This document shows positions 54,609 to 63,536 of a stretch of DNA of 64,000 nt, in pieces. This DNA comes from Propionimicrobium sp. PCR01-08-3. Lineage in GTDB: Bacteria > Actinomycetota > Actinomycetes > Propionibacteriales > Propionibacteriaceae. Below the pieces are notes generated by a model. It was not told the DNA's origin, ran no database searches, and was given only the letters and a program-made list of their open reading frames with translations. The stretch lies in contig NZ_CP127390.1 in assembly GCF_030286045.1 (NCBI RefSeq), forward strand, positions 1,178,001 through 1,242,000, written 5' to 3'. The first letter of the stretch is position 1. Each line of letters opens with the position of its first letter. Position numbers and translations under genes: made by a program.

Positions 54609-56510
54609 TCACCCCTCGTAGCGCAACCACACCCCGGCCATCGGCGGCACGATAACGGTGGCCTCGGCCCAGGAGTCGTCCGAGTCGGGGTCGGTCCGCG
54701 TGGCGAGCACCGGTTCGGCGTTCGCATACAGGCCGGTGCCGTCGAACTCGGCCGCATCGGTGTTGAGGATCTCGCGCCATTTGCCTGCTGCCGGCAGCGT
54801 GACCGGATAGGTCTCGTACGGTTCCGACGAGAAGTTGGAGATGCAGGCAACCATCTCGCCGTCGCGATCCAGCCGCACATAGCTATAGACGTTGTGAGTG
54901 GTGTCGTCCGCATTGATCCAACGGAACCCTTCGGGCTCGCAGTCGAGTTCGTACAAGGCGGGATGGCCGGCCTGCAGCAGGTTCATGGCGCGGATCAACT
55001 GGCGGGTGCCGTTGTGCCCGGGCAGTGAGTCGACCCACCATTCCAGGCCCTTCTCCTCGTTCCATTCGCTGCGTTGGGCGAACTCCTGGCCCATGAACAG
55101 CAATTGCTTGCCCGGGAAGCTCCACATGAACGAGTAGAAGCTGCGCAAGGTGGCGAATTTGCGCCAGTCGTCCTGCGGGATCTTGTTGAGCATCGAACCC
55201 TTGCCGTGCACGACCTCGTCATGGCTGATCGGCAGGATGAAATTCTCGGAATAGGCGTAGACCATCGCGAAGGTCATGTCGTTGTGGTGGTACTGGCGGT
55301 AGATCGGGTCGAGGTTCAAATAGCTCAACGAGTCGTTCATCCAGCCCATGTTCCATTTGAAGCCGAACCCGAGCCCACCCCAATTGACCGGCTTGGTGAC
55401 ACCACCGAAACTGGTCGACTCCTCGGCGATCATCACGACCCCGGGCGTGCGGGCGTACAGGTGCTTGTTGACATAGCGCAGCAGGTCGATGGCTTCGAGA
55501 TTCTCCCGGCCGCCGTACTTGTTCGGCACCCACTGGCCCTCAGCACGGGAGTAGTCCAGATAGAGCATGGACGCCACCGCGTCCACCCGCAAGGCATCGA
55601 CGTGGAACTGCTGCACCCAATACAGCGCATTGGAAACCAGGAAACTCTTGACCTCGTTGCGGCCGAAGTTGAAGACATAGGTGCCCCAGTCGGGCTGCTC
55701 GCCCTGCCGGGGATCGGCGTGTTCATAGAGCGCGGTGCCGTCGAAACGTCCCAGCGCCCAGTCGTCCTTCGGGAAGTGCCCGGGCACCCAGTCGAGGATG
55801 ACCCCGATGCCTTCGGCATGCAGGGCCTCGACCAGCACGCGGAAGTCGTCGGGGGTACCCAGCCGGGCGTCCGGAGCGAAATAGCCGGTCACCTGGTATC
55901 CCCAGCTGCCGGGGAACGGGTGGGCCATCACCGGCATCATTTCCACATGAGTGTAGCCCTGCCACTTGACGTATTGCGGCAACTGTTCGGCCAGTTCGAG
56001 GTAGCTGAGGCCCTTGCGCCAACTCCCCAGGTGAAGCTCATAGATGCTCATCTGGGATTCGTAGACGTTGGTCTGGGCCCGCTCGTCCAGCCAGATCTGT
56101 TCGGCGTTTCCCCACTCGTAATCCGATTCCCAGACGATGGAGGCATTGCCGGGCGGCACGTCCGCGAATCGGGCGTAGGGGTCGACCTTCTCCTGCCAGG
56201 AGCCGTCGCCGTGCTGAATCTTGTACTTGTACTGGGCGCCGGCCTCGACACCTTGGATCCACAGCGCCCAGACCCCGGTGCCGGGCACGAACTCCATGTC
56301 GTCGCCCTGCCACCAGTTGAAGTCGCCCATCACCTGCACGCGCTGCGCATTGGGTGCCCACACGGCGAAACGAGCACCTTCGAGATCACCGCGCTCGTCG
56401 TCGTGCACGGTGACCAGATGGGAGCCGAGCCTGCGCCAGGCCTCGGTGTCGCCACCACTGTGAAAACCCTCGAGATCCCACCCGGTCAGATTGCCGAACT
56501 TGTCATGCAT
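54609..56510 (-). CDS. glgB: 1,4-alpha-glucan branching enzyme
   Basis: A 633-residue GH13 enzyme making alpha-1,6 branches. A CBM48 module (RFAVWAPNAQRVQVMGDFNWW) precedes the barrel; the catalytic Asp is in VDALRVDAVASM, the Glu in MIAEESTSFGG and the third acid in LPISHDEVVHGKGSM. The first (N1) beta-sandwich of the longer actinobacterial GlgB is missing, so this is the short form. It lies 15 bases after glgE and is probably co-transcribed. Its stop abuts the stop of the convergent gene with no spacing (TGATCA at 54606-54611). Confidence 0.95.
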   Translation of the reverse strand: MHDKFGNLTGWDLEGFHSGGDTEAWRRLGSHLVTVHDDERGDLEGARFAVWAPNAQRVQVMGDFNWWQGDDMEFVPGTGVWALWIQGVEAGAQYKYKIQHGDGSWQEKVDPYARFADVPPGNASIVWESDYEWGNAEQIWLDERAQTNVYESQMSIYELHLGSWRKGLSYLELAEQLPQYVKWQGYTHVEMMPVMAHPFPGSWGYQVTGYFAPDARLGTPDDFRVLVEALHAEGIGVILDWVPGHFPKDDWALGRFDGTALYEHADPRQGEQPDWGTYVFNFGRNEVKSFLVSNALYWVQQFHVDALRVDAVASMLYLDYSRAEGQWVPNKYGGRENLEAIDLLRYVNKHLYARTPGVVMIAEESTSFGGVTKPVNWGGLGFGFKWNMGWMNDSLSYLNLDPIYRQYHHNDMTFAMVYAYSENFILPISHDEVVHGKGSMLNKIPQDDWRKFATLRSFYSFMWSFPGKQLLFMGQEFAQRSEWNEEKGLEWWVDSLPGHNGTRQLIRAMNLLQAGHPALYELDCEPEGFRWINADDTTHNVYSYVRLDRDGEMVACISNFSSEPYETYPVTLPAAGKWREILNTDAAEFDGTGLYANAEPVLATRTDPDSDDSWAEATVIVPPMAGVWLRYEG

Positions 56511-56525
56511 TGTGTCTCCTTGGGT

Positions 56526-58532
56526 CTAGTGGTATGCGCGGACGGTGAGGATGTGAGCCGGACGAGCGGTGTCGAGCAGCACGAAGTTCTGCTTGCCCCA
56601 GACGAAGTCTGCGCCGGTCAGCTCGTCATGCACCTCGAAGACCGCGGCATCGATGCCGAAGTCGGTGAGGTCCACGGTTATTTCGCCGCTCACCGTCTCG
56701 TGCGGGTCGAGGCTGCACACGACGATGATGGTGTCATCGCCGTCATTCTTCGCGAACGCGAAGAGTTCGTCGGAAGTCGTCTTGAGCACCGTGCTGCGGC
56801 GCAGCTGCTGCAGCGCCGGATGATCGCGGCGAATCTCGTTCAACCGGCCCATCAACTCGTTCAGGTTCGGTTTGGCATGGAAATCGCGCGGCCGGTATTC
56901 GTACTTCTCGGAGTTCAGGTACTCCTCGCCGCCCGCCTTCAAGGGCTCGAACTCGAACTGTTCGAAGCCCTGGTAGATGCCCCACAGCGGGCTCATCATA
57001 CTGGCCAGGATGATGCGGATGGCGAAGGCGGCCGGCGCTCCCGAGCGCACCGACAGCGGGTTGATGTCCGGCGTGTTGACGAAGAAGTTCGGACGCATGA
57101 AGTCTGCGGTCTCGGTGGCCAACTCCAGCAGATAGGAGCCGAGCTCCTTCTTCGTGAACCGCCAGGTGAAATAGGTGTAGTTCATGTGGAAGCCGGCCTT
57201 GCCGAGGGTCTCCATCACCTCGGGACGGCTGAACGCCTCCGCGAAGAACAACACCTCGGGATGGGTCTTGTGTACCTCGCTGGTCAGCCAGTCCCAGAAG
57301 TTCAGCGGCTTGGTGTGCGGGTTGTCGACGCGGAAGATCGTGACGCCGTGACCGATCCAGAACTCGATCAGCCGCAACGCTTCCGCGTACATACCCTCGG
57401 GATCGTTGTCGAAGTTGATCGGGTAGATGTCCTGGTACTTCTTCGGCGGGTTCTCCGCGTAGGCGATGGTGCCGTCCAGCCGGGTGGTGAACCATTCGGG
57501 ATGCTCGTTCACCCACGGGTGGTCGGGGGAGGCCTGCAGTGCGAAATCGAGGGCGACTTCCAAGCCGAGCGAATTCGCCTTCTGAACGAAGGCATCGAAG
57601 TCGTCGATGGTGCCCAGATCGGGGTGCACGGCATCGTGACCGCCCTCGGGGCCGCCGACCGCCCACGGCGATCCCGGATCGTCCGGCCCGGCATTCAGCG
57701 AGTTATTGGGCCCCTTGCGGAACTGCCGTCCGACCGGGCTGACCGGCGGCACGTAGGCCACGTTGAAGCCCATCTGGGCGATGTGCTCGAGCATCGGATA
57801 GCAGTCTTTGAGGGTGCCGGACTTCCATCGGCCGGTCACCGGGTCCTTGCTGGCGCCCTGTGAGCGGGGAAAGAACTCGTACCAGCTGGCATACAGCGCG
57901 CGGCGGCGGTCGACCTGAATCGGGTAGTCGACGGTGGGAGTGATCAGGCGGCGTCTGCCGAAGCGGGTCATGGCCACATCCAGATCGGCGTCCAGCGCGA
58001 GCGTCCGCAACTGGCGCGCCGGCTTACCGGGCTGTAATGCCTCGTCGGCGGCTTCGATGCGGGCGGCCTCGGTCTCGGCATCCGCGGCACGGGCACGGGA
58101 CGCCGCGTCGGCGAACAGATCGTGCCCTTCCAAACACACCAATGCGATGTCGATCTCGGCCTCGAGCTTGGCATCGGCATTGTGCCGCCAGGTGTGCCAG
58201 TCGTCGGCCCAGGCCTCGATGTGGAAGGTCCAGTCGCCGACAGTCTCCAAACGCACCCAGGCCTGCCAGATGTCGAGCCCCTCCGGCCAGATCTGCTCCA
58301 TATCGACACGCACGGTCTTGCCATGGGGCCCGGCCAGAACGGCTGTGGCGCCGACCTTGTCATGGCCTTCGCGATAGATACGCGCAGAGATCGGGAACTG
58401 TTCGCCTACCACCGCTTTGGCGGGGTAGGCGCCGTGCTCGATGACCGGAGCAACTTTTCCGATCGGCAGTCGTCCGAATCTGAATTGTTCGAACCGGGCG
58501 GGCGTGGTCTTTGCATTCACGAGATCACTCAC
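56526..58532 (-). CDS. glgE: Alpha-1,4-glucan:maltose-1-phosphate maltosyltransferase
   Basis: A 668-residue GH13_3 enzyme that extends alpha-glucan by maltosyl units from maltose-1-phosphate. The N-terminal domain (FRFGRLPIGKVAPVIEHGAYP) is typical of GlgE. In the barrel, the catalytic Asp is in IFRVDNPHTKPL, the Glu in FFAEAFSRPE, and the NTPDINPL segment is conserved. The partner genes for maltose-1-phosphate synthesis (treS-pep2 or glgM) are not in this window. glgB follows, as in mycobacteria. Confidence 0.95.
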   Translation of the reverse strand: MSDLVNAKTTPARFEQFRFGRLPIGKVAPVIEHGAYPAKAVVGEQFPISARIYREGHDKVGATAVLAGPHGKTVRVDMEQIWPEGLDIWQAWVRLETVGDWTFHIEAWADDWHTWRHNADAKLEAEIDIALVCLEGHDLFADAASRARAADAETEAARIEAADEALQPGKPARQLRTLALDADLDVAMTRFGRRRLITPTVDYPIQVDRRRALYASWYEFFPRSQGASKDPVTGRWKSGTLKDCYPMLEHIAQMGFNVAYVPPVSPVGRQFRKGPNNSLNAGPDDPGSPWAVGGPEGGHDAVHPDLGTIDDFDAFVQKANSLGLEVALDFALQASPDHPWVNEHPEWFTTRLDGTIAYAENPPKKYQDIYPINFDNDPEGMYAEALRLIEFWIGHGVTIFRVDNPHTKPLNFWDWLTSEVHKTHPEVLFFAEAFSRPEVMETLGKAGFHMNYTYFTWRFTKKELGSYLLELATETADFMRPNFFVNTPDINPLSVRSGAPAAFAIRIILASMMSPLWGIYQGFEQFEFEPLKAGGEEYLNSEKYEYRPRDFHAKPNLNELMGRLNEIRRDHPALQQLRRSTVLKTTSDELFAFAKNDGDDTIIVVCSLDPHETVSGEITVDLTDFGIDAAVFEVHDELTGADFVWGKQNFVLLDTARPAHILTVRAYH

Positions 58533-58647
58533 GTGAGCAACGCTAGCGGCAAATCGACGCCGGTAGCGAGCAGATCGAATCAGAATTCGGTGAAACTGTC
58601 CCGATCCGGGTTTACTGGGACGGACACCTCACCGGCGCAAGCTCCAC

Positions 58648-58653
58648 TAGCCT
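58648..58653 (+). promoter_or_regulatory. Candidate -10 box of a leaderless glgP mRNA
   Basis: TAGCCT ends 6 bases before the GTG of glgP. No ribosome site precedes the GTG. It sits in the 127-base divergent gap to glgE. Confidence 0.4.
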
Positions 58654-58659
58654 GATCGG

Positions 58660-61218
58660 GTGCGTGCAATAAGACGATACATAGTTCAGCCGGTCTTGCC
58701 GGAGGCCTTACGCCCGCTCGGCGAACTGGCCCGCAACCTGCGCTGGAGCTGGCACCCCGACACTCAAGAGGTGTTTCGGGCCGTCGACCCCGATCTGTGG
58801 GCCAGTAGCGGACAGGACCCGCTCAAGATGCTGCCCCAGGTCAGCCCGGAGCGATTGAACCTGCTGGCCCATGATCGTCGCTATGTCCGCAACCTGGAGT
58901 TGGCGCGCGAGGATCTGGCCGACTACCTGACCGGTGAGCGCTGGTACCAGAATTGGGCGGCCGAACACGCCGCCTGCCCGCGATCGATCGGCTACTTCTC
59001 CGCCGAATTCGGCATCTCGAAGGTGCTGCCCCAGTACTCGGGCGGGTTGGGGATCCTGGCCGGAGACCATCTGAAGGCCGCCTCCGACCTCGGCGTGCCG
59101 CTGATCGGCGTGGGTCTGCTGTATCGCCACGGCTACTTCATCCAATCGTTGAACGCCTCGGGATGGCAGCAGGAGCACTATCCACTGCTGGACCCCAATG
59201 AATTGCCGATCACCCTGCTCACCGACCCGCAAGGCGATCCGGTGCTGATCGAGGTGGAGATCCGGGGGGTGCCGGTGCACGCCCAGCTGTGGATTGCCGC
59301 GGTCGGCCGCGTCCCGTTGATCTTGATGGATACCAATCTGGAGGTCAACGGCGAACCGGAACGCCTGATCACCGACAAGCTCTACGGTGGGGGCTTCGAC
59401 CATCGGCTCGCCCAGGAAGTGCTGCTGGGCGTGGGCGGGGTGCGGGCCGTCCGCGAGTTCTGCAGGGTCACCGGACGCCCGGCTCCGAGCGTCTACCATG
59501 CCAACGAAGGCCACGCGGTGTTCATGGGTCTGGAACGAATCCGCGAGCGGATGGCCGAGGAGGGCGCGTCCTTCGACTCGGCCATGGAGCAGGTGCGGGC
59601 CGGCACGCTGTTCACCACCCATACGCCGGTTCCGGCCGGCATCGACCGCTTCGGCATGGACCAGGTGCGCGCCCAATTCGCTTCCTTCGAGCCGCTGCCG
59701 ATCGATCGGGTGCTGGGGTTGGGGGCCGAGGATTATGCCGGCGGCGACCCGTCCCGGTTCAACATGGCGGTGCTGGGGCTGCGGACGAGCCAACGCGCCA
59801 ACGGTGTCTCCGAACTGCACGGTGAGGTCAGCAGGGCCATGTTCCAGCCGCTGTGGTCGGGATTCGACGTCAGCGAGGTGCCGATTGGGTCGGTCACCAA
59901 CGGTGTGCACGGCCACACCTGGGTACATCCCGAATTGCAGAAACTGCTCGAGTCCCCGATCGACGATGCCGAAGGAGTCGTCGACGGCTGGGACTGGCAT
60001 GCGCTGGACAGGGTGGACGACACCGACATCTGGACGATGAAACGTCAGATGCGTGGCCAGATGATCTCCATGGCACGCGAGCGGCTGGCGGCCAGCGCCT
60101 GTTCCCGCGGAATGAGCTCCGACTGGATCGCCACCGCGCTGAACCCGCACACGCTCACCATCGGCTTCGCCAGGCGTGGCGCGTCCTACAAACGGCTCAC
60201 CTTGATGCTGAACCAGCCCGAGCGATTGAAGAAATTGCTGAACGACCCCGAAACCCCGATCCAGATCGTGATCGCCGGCAAGGCCCATCCGGCCGACGAC
60301 ATCGGCAAGGGACTGATTCAGCAGATGGTGCAGTTCGCCGACCGGGACGACGTGCGCGGAAAGATCGTCTTCCTTCCCGACTACGACATTTCACTCGCGA
60401 GGCCGTTGTACCCGGGCTGCGATGTCTGGCTGAACAACCCGCTGCGTCCGATGGAGGCCTGCGGAACCTCCGGCATGAAGGCGGCGATGAACATGGCCTT
60501 CAACCTTTCGATCCGTGACGGCTGGTGGGACGAATGGTACGGCCCCGATTGCGGTTGGGCGATTCCCTCCCTGGAGGCGATCAGCGATCCGGCCGAGCGC
60601 GACGCCGCCGAGGCAGAGGCGCTCTACGAGATCATCGAAAAGGAGATCGTGCCCAAGTTCTACGCCCGGGACGCCAACGGCATCCCGACCGGATGGGTGG
60701 ACATGATGCGCAAGACGATCGCAGGCCTGGGGCCCAAGGTGCGCGCCACCCGCATGGTGCGCGACTACGTCACGAAGTACTACACGCCGGCGGCCGCGGC
60801 CGCCACGCGGGTGGCGGCCAATGGCACGGCCGAAGAACTCGCCGCCTGGAAGCAGAAGGTGCGCCGGGCCTGGCCCGGGGTTGCGGTGCTGCGCGTCGAG
60901 TCGCAGCTACCGGAGACCGTCGAGGTGGGATCGAGCCACACCATCGAGGCCTCGGTGCAGTTGAACGGCCTGGATGCCCGCGACGTGGCCGTCGAGCTGG
61001 TGTCCGGCGAGGTGGACGCGACCGATGAGCTGCGCAACGTGCGGATCACTCGTTTCGCCCGTGCCGGCAGCGGCGGCACCACCGACGGTGAGGCATTGTT
61101 CACCCTGACGGACGTCAGCCGATCGGCCGGGCTGGTCGGCTACACCGTTCGTGTGGTGCCCGACAACCCGCTGCTGGCCGGCCCGGCCGAAATGGGCCTG
61201 GCCATGGTTGCCCAGTAG
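58660..61218 (+). CDS. glgP: Glycogen/alpha-glucan phosphorylase
   Basis: An 852-residue phosphorylase of the short GT35 type that begins with the DUF3417 segment (LGELARNLRWSWHPDTQEVF). The PLP-binding Lys is in EACGTSGMKAAMNMAF, and nearby catalytic-site residues around CPRSIGYFSAEFGI are conserved. It releases glucose-1-phosphate from alpha-glucan. The final 120 residues form an additional C-terminal domain common in actinobacterial members. It is divergent from glgE and convergent with glgX, whose debranching helps phosphorylase proceed. Confidence 0.94.
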   Translation: MRAIRRYIVQPVLPEALRPLGELARNLRWSWHPDTQEVFRAVDPDLWASSGQDPLKMLPQVSPERLNLLAHDRRYVRNLELAREDLADYLTGERWYQNWAAEHAACPRSIGYFSAEFGISKVLPQYSGGLGILAGDHLKAASDLGVPLIGVGLLYRHGYFIQSLNASGWQQEHYPLLDPNELPITLLTDPQGDPVLIEVEIRGVPVHAQLWIAAVGRVPLILMDTNLEVNGEPERLITDKLYGGGFDHRLAQEVLLGVGGVRAVREFCRVTGRPAPSVYHANEGHAVFMGLERIRERMAEEGASFDSAMEQVRAGTLFTTHTPVPAGIDRFGMDQVRAQFASFEPLPIDRVLGLGAEDYAGGDPSRFNMAVLGLRTSQRANGVSELHGEVSRAMFQPLWSGFDVSEVPIGSVTNGVHGHTWVHPELQKLLESPIDDAEGVVDGWDWHALDRVDDTDIWTMKRQMRGQMISMARERLAASACSRGMSSDWIATALNPHTLTIGFARRGASYKRLTLMLNQPERLKKLLNDPETPIQIVIAGKAHPADDIGKGLIQQMVQFADRDDVRGKIVFLPDYDISLARPLYPGCDVWLNNPLRPMEACGTSGMKAAMNMAFNLSIRDGWWDEWYGPDCGWAIPSLEAISDPAERDAAEAEALYEIIEKEIVPKFYARDANGIPTGWVDMMRKTIAGLGPKVRATRMVRDYVTKYYTPAAAAATRVAANGTAEELAAWKQKVRRAWPGVAVLRVESQLPETVEVGSSHTIEASVQLNGLDARDVAVELVSGEVDATDELRNVRITRFARAGSGGTTDGEALFTLTDVSRSAGLVGYTVRVVPDNPLLAGPAEMGLAMVAQ

Positions 61219-61251
61219 GCATCCGGCCGGCCCGCCTCAGGCCGGCACGCT

Positions 61252-63372
61252 TCAGCGTGTCGACTTGCCACGCCGAGTTGCCCTGCGCAGGGCAGTGGCG
61301 TCCGAGGGCACCTTGACCGTCATCACGGCCACGGTGCGTCCCGGAAGCGTCATGGCATCTCCCGGCGCGAGCGGGCCTGCCGGCAGCTCGCCGGTCTCTG
61401 CGGTGGAACAGATGAGCTGGTAGCTCCAGCCCCACGGCATGCCGGGCATCGTCACCTGGATGGGGTGGGTACCCGAGTAGAACCAGACGAGCATGGCTTC
61501 GGTCCGGCTCGACAGGTACATGCCCAGCAGCCGTCGTCCGTCATCTTGCCAGTCGTGGGTTTGCATCTCGCCCGAATAGCCGTTCATCCAGACCAGATTG
61601 AAGCGCTGCAGCGATTGTCCGTGCGAGTCGAGGATCTCGTTTCGGTACAGGTAGTCGTCGTAGTGCAGCAGCTGCGAGGACGCCCGCAGCTCGCTGAGTT
61701 TCACCGTCAGTTCGGTGAGGCTGCTCCACTCCTCGGCGGTCTTCCAATCCATCCAACTGATCGGATTGTCCTGGCAGTAGGCGTTGTTGTTGCCCAGCTG
61801 GGTGCGTCCCCATTCGTCGCCGGCGGTGATCATCGGCACTCCGCGGGAGAGCAGCAAGGTCGCCATCAGGTTGCGTACCTGGCGCTGCCGCAGCGCGTTG
61901 ATCTCGGGGTCGTCGGTCTCGCCCTCGGCACCGCAGTTCCAGGAGCGGTTGTCGTCCGAACCATCGCAGTTGCGCTCACCATTGGCGCGGTTGTGTTTGT
62001 GGTTGAAGCTGACCAGGTCGCGCATGGTGAAGCCGTCGTGGGCCGTGATGAAGTTGACGCTCGCGGAGGGTGGGCGATCGGAGCCGTCGAACAGGTCGGC
62101 TGACCCGGTCAGCCGGGTGGCGAGCTCTTGGACGCCGGCGGCGCCGCGCCAATAGTCGCGCATGAAGCCGCGGTAGCGGTCGTTCCATTCACTCCAGCCC
62201 CGGCCGAAGCGTCCGACCTGATAGCCGTAGGGGCCCATATCCCATGGCTCGGCGATCAGTTTGATGCCGTCGAAGACGGGGTCGTCGGCGATCACCCGCT
62301 TGAACGGATGGTCCTGGTCGACGTGGTGATGCGAGTCTCGGATGAGCGCGGTTGCCAGATCGAAACGGAAACCGTCGACCCCCATTTCGGTGACCCAGTA
62401 GCGCATCGAATCGAGCACCAGCGCCAACACCGCGGGCTTCGATGTGTCGAGCGAGTTGCCGCAACCGGTGACGTCGTAGTCGGTGCTCAGGTCGGAATGC
62501 AGCCGGTAGTAGTCACGGTGATCGATGCCGCGGAACGACAGCGTCGGACCGTCCACGCCGCCCTCGCAGGTGTGGTTGTACACCACGTCGAGAATCACTT
62601 CGATACCCGCCCGGTGCAGAGCGGCGACCATCGATTTGAATTCGTCGACCTGTTCTCCGGTGGTGCCGACCGAGCAGTAGCCGGCATGCGGCGCGAAGAA
62701 GCCCAGGGTTGAATAGCCCCAATAATTGGTCTTGCCACGGGCGGTGATGGCCGACTCGCTGATGAAGTGGTGCACCGGAAGCAACTCGAGTGCGGTGACA
62801 CCGAGCCTGGTGAGATGATCGATCACCGCCGGGTAGGCCACTCCCGCGTAGCTGCCGCGCAGGTGCTCGGGCACCTCGGGATGGAGCCTGGTGAGTCCCT
62901 TCACATGGGCCTCGTAGATCACCGAATCGCTCATCGGGCGCCGTTCGGCGACCGGCGGCGGTGGGGGAGTCTCGTTGACCACCACCGAGAGCGGAACCGC
63001 GCAAGAGGAGTCACGCTGATCGATCTCGAAACCCGCGTTCGGCAGATGATCGCGTACCGGGCCGGCATAGTCGACGCCACTGGTGATGGCCCTGGCGTAG
63101 GGATCGACGAGCAGCTTCGCGGGATTGTCCCGTAGCCCCGCTGCGGGGTTCCATTCGCCGTAGACGCGGTAGCCATAGCGTTGCCCGGGGCCGACTCCGG
63201 GCACCCGGGTGTACCAGATGCCATCCAGTACCGACATCGGGAAGGTGCGCTGATTCATCTCCGGATCGAGCAGAACCAACTCGACAGCCTTGGCGCGTGG
63301 GGCGGGCAGCCGGAATACGCAACCACGACTGGTGAGATGCGCGCCGGGGGCGCCCGAGGCATCGGTCGGCAT
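61252..63372 (-). CDS. glgX: Glycogen debranching enzyme
   Basis: A 706-residue GH13_11 isoamylase-type enzyme that removes alpha-1,6 branches from phosphorylase-trimmed glucan. A CBM48-like N terminus (FRLPAPRAKAVELVLLDPE) precedes the barrel; the catalytic Asp is in GVDGFRFDLATAL, the Glu in LIAEPWDMGPYGYQVG and the third acid in FITAHDGFTMRDL. ATG 63372 is chosen because AAGGAG lies 7-8 bases upstream; the frame is open to 63444. glgP ends 33 bases away in convergent orientation. Confidence 0.95.
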   Translation of the reverse strand: MPTDASGAPGAHLTSRGCVFRLPAPRAKAVELVLLDPEMNQRTFPMSVLDGIWYTRVPGVGPGQRYGYRVYGEWNPAAGLRDNPAKLLVDPYARAITSGVDYAGPVRDHLPNAGFEIDQRDSSCAVPLSVVVNETPPPPPVAERRPMSDSVIYEAHVKGLTRLHPEVPEHLRGSYAGVAYPAVIDHLTRLGVTALELLPVHHFISESAITARGKTNYWGYSTLGFFAPHAGYCSVGTTGEQVDEFKSMVAALHRAGIEVILDVVYNHTCEGGVDGPTLSFRGIDHRDYYRLHSDLSTDYDVTGCGNSLDTSKPAVLALVLDSMRYWVTEMGVDGFRFDLATALIRDSHHHVDQDHPFKRVIADDPVFDGIKLIAEPWDMGPYGYQVGRFGRGWSEWNDRYRGFMRDYWRGAAGVQELATRLTGSADLFDGSDRPPSASVNFITAHDGFTMRDLVSFNHKHNRANGERNCDGSDDNRSWNCGAEGETDDPEINALRQRQVRNLMATLLLSRGVPMITAGDEWGRTQLGNNNAYCQDNPISWMDWKTAEEWSSLTELTVKLSELRASSQLLHYDDYLYRNEILDSHGQSLQRFNLVWMNGYSGEMQTHDWQDDGRRLLGMYLSSRTEAMLVWFYSGTHPIQVTMPGMPWGWSYQLICSTAETGELPAGPLAPGDAMTLPGRTVAVMTVKVPSDATALRRATRRGKSTR

Positions 63373-63462
63373 GCTGCACTCCTTACCAGATCGGCGTGGC
63401 CCGGTCACCGAGTCGGTCTCGCCGGGCCGCACGGTGTGCGCCACGAGATCGTCGATCAGCCT

Positions 63463-63492
63463 GGCCTACGCTGGTGAGCACCAGCGTAGGCC
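63463..63492. repeat. 30-base palindrome between glgX and the cysteine desulfurase
   Basis: The arms 63463-63476 and 63479-63492 are perfect 14-base inverted repeats around AG. It is centred in the divergent 164-base gap, 90 bases from glgX and 45 bases from the desulfurase ATG. No T run follows, so an operator or RNA element is more likely than a terminator. Confidence 0.6.
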
Positions 63493-63536
63493 CAGAAGCC
63501 CCCACGCTGAAACGTTGAACCCAATGATAGGCAGCT

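Noticed and set aside
54606-54611. TGATCA shared by two convergent stops as a special signal
   Set aside because: The stops merely abut; TGATCA is a chance consequence of TGA meeting the complement of TGA.
55074-57863. A 929-codon open frame on the plus strand
   Set aside because: It is antisense to glgB and glgE, whose families and motifs are unmistakable. Long antisense frames are common in high-G+C coding DNA; the translation shows no family signature.
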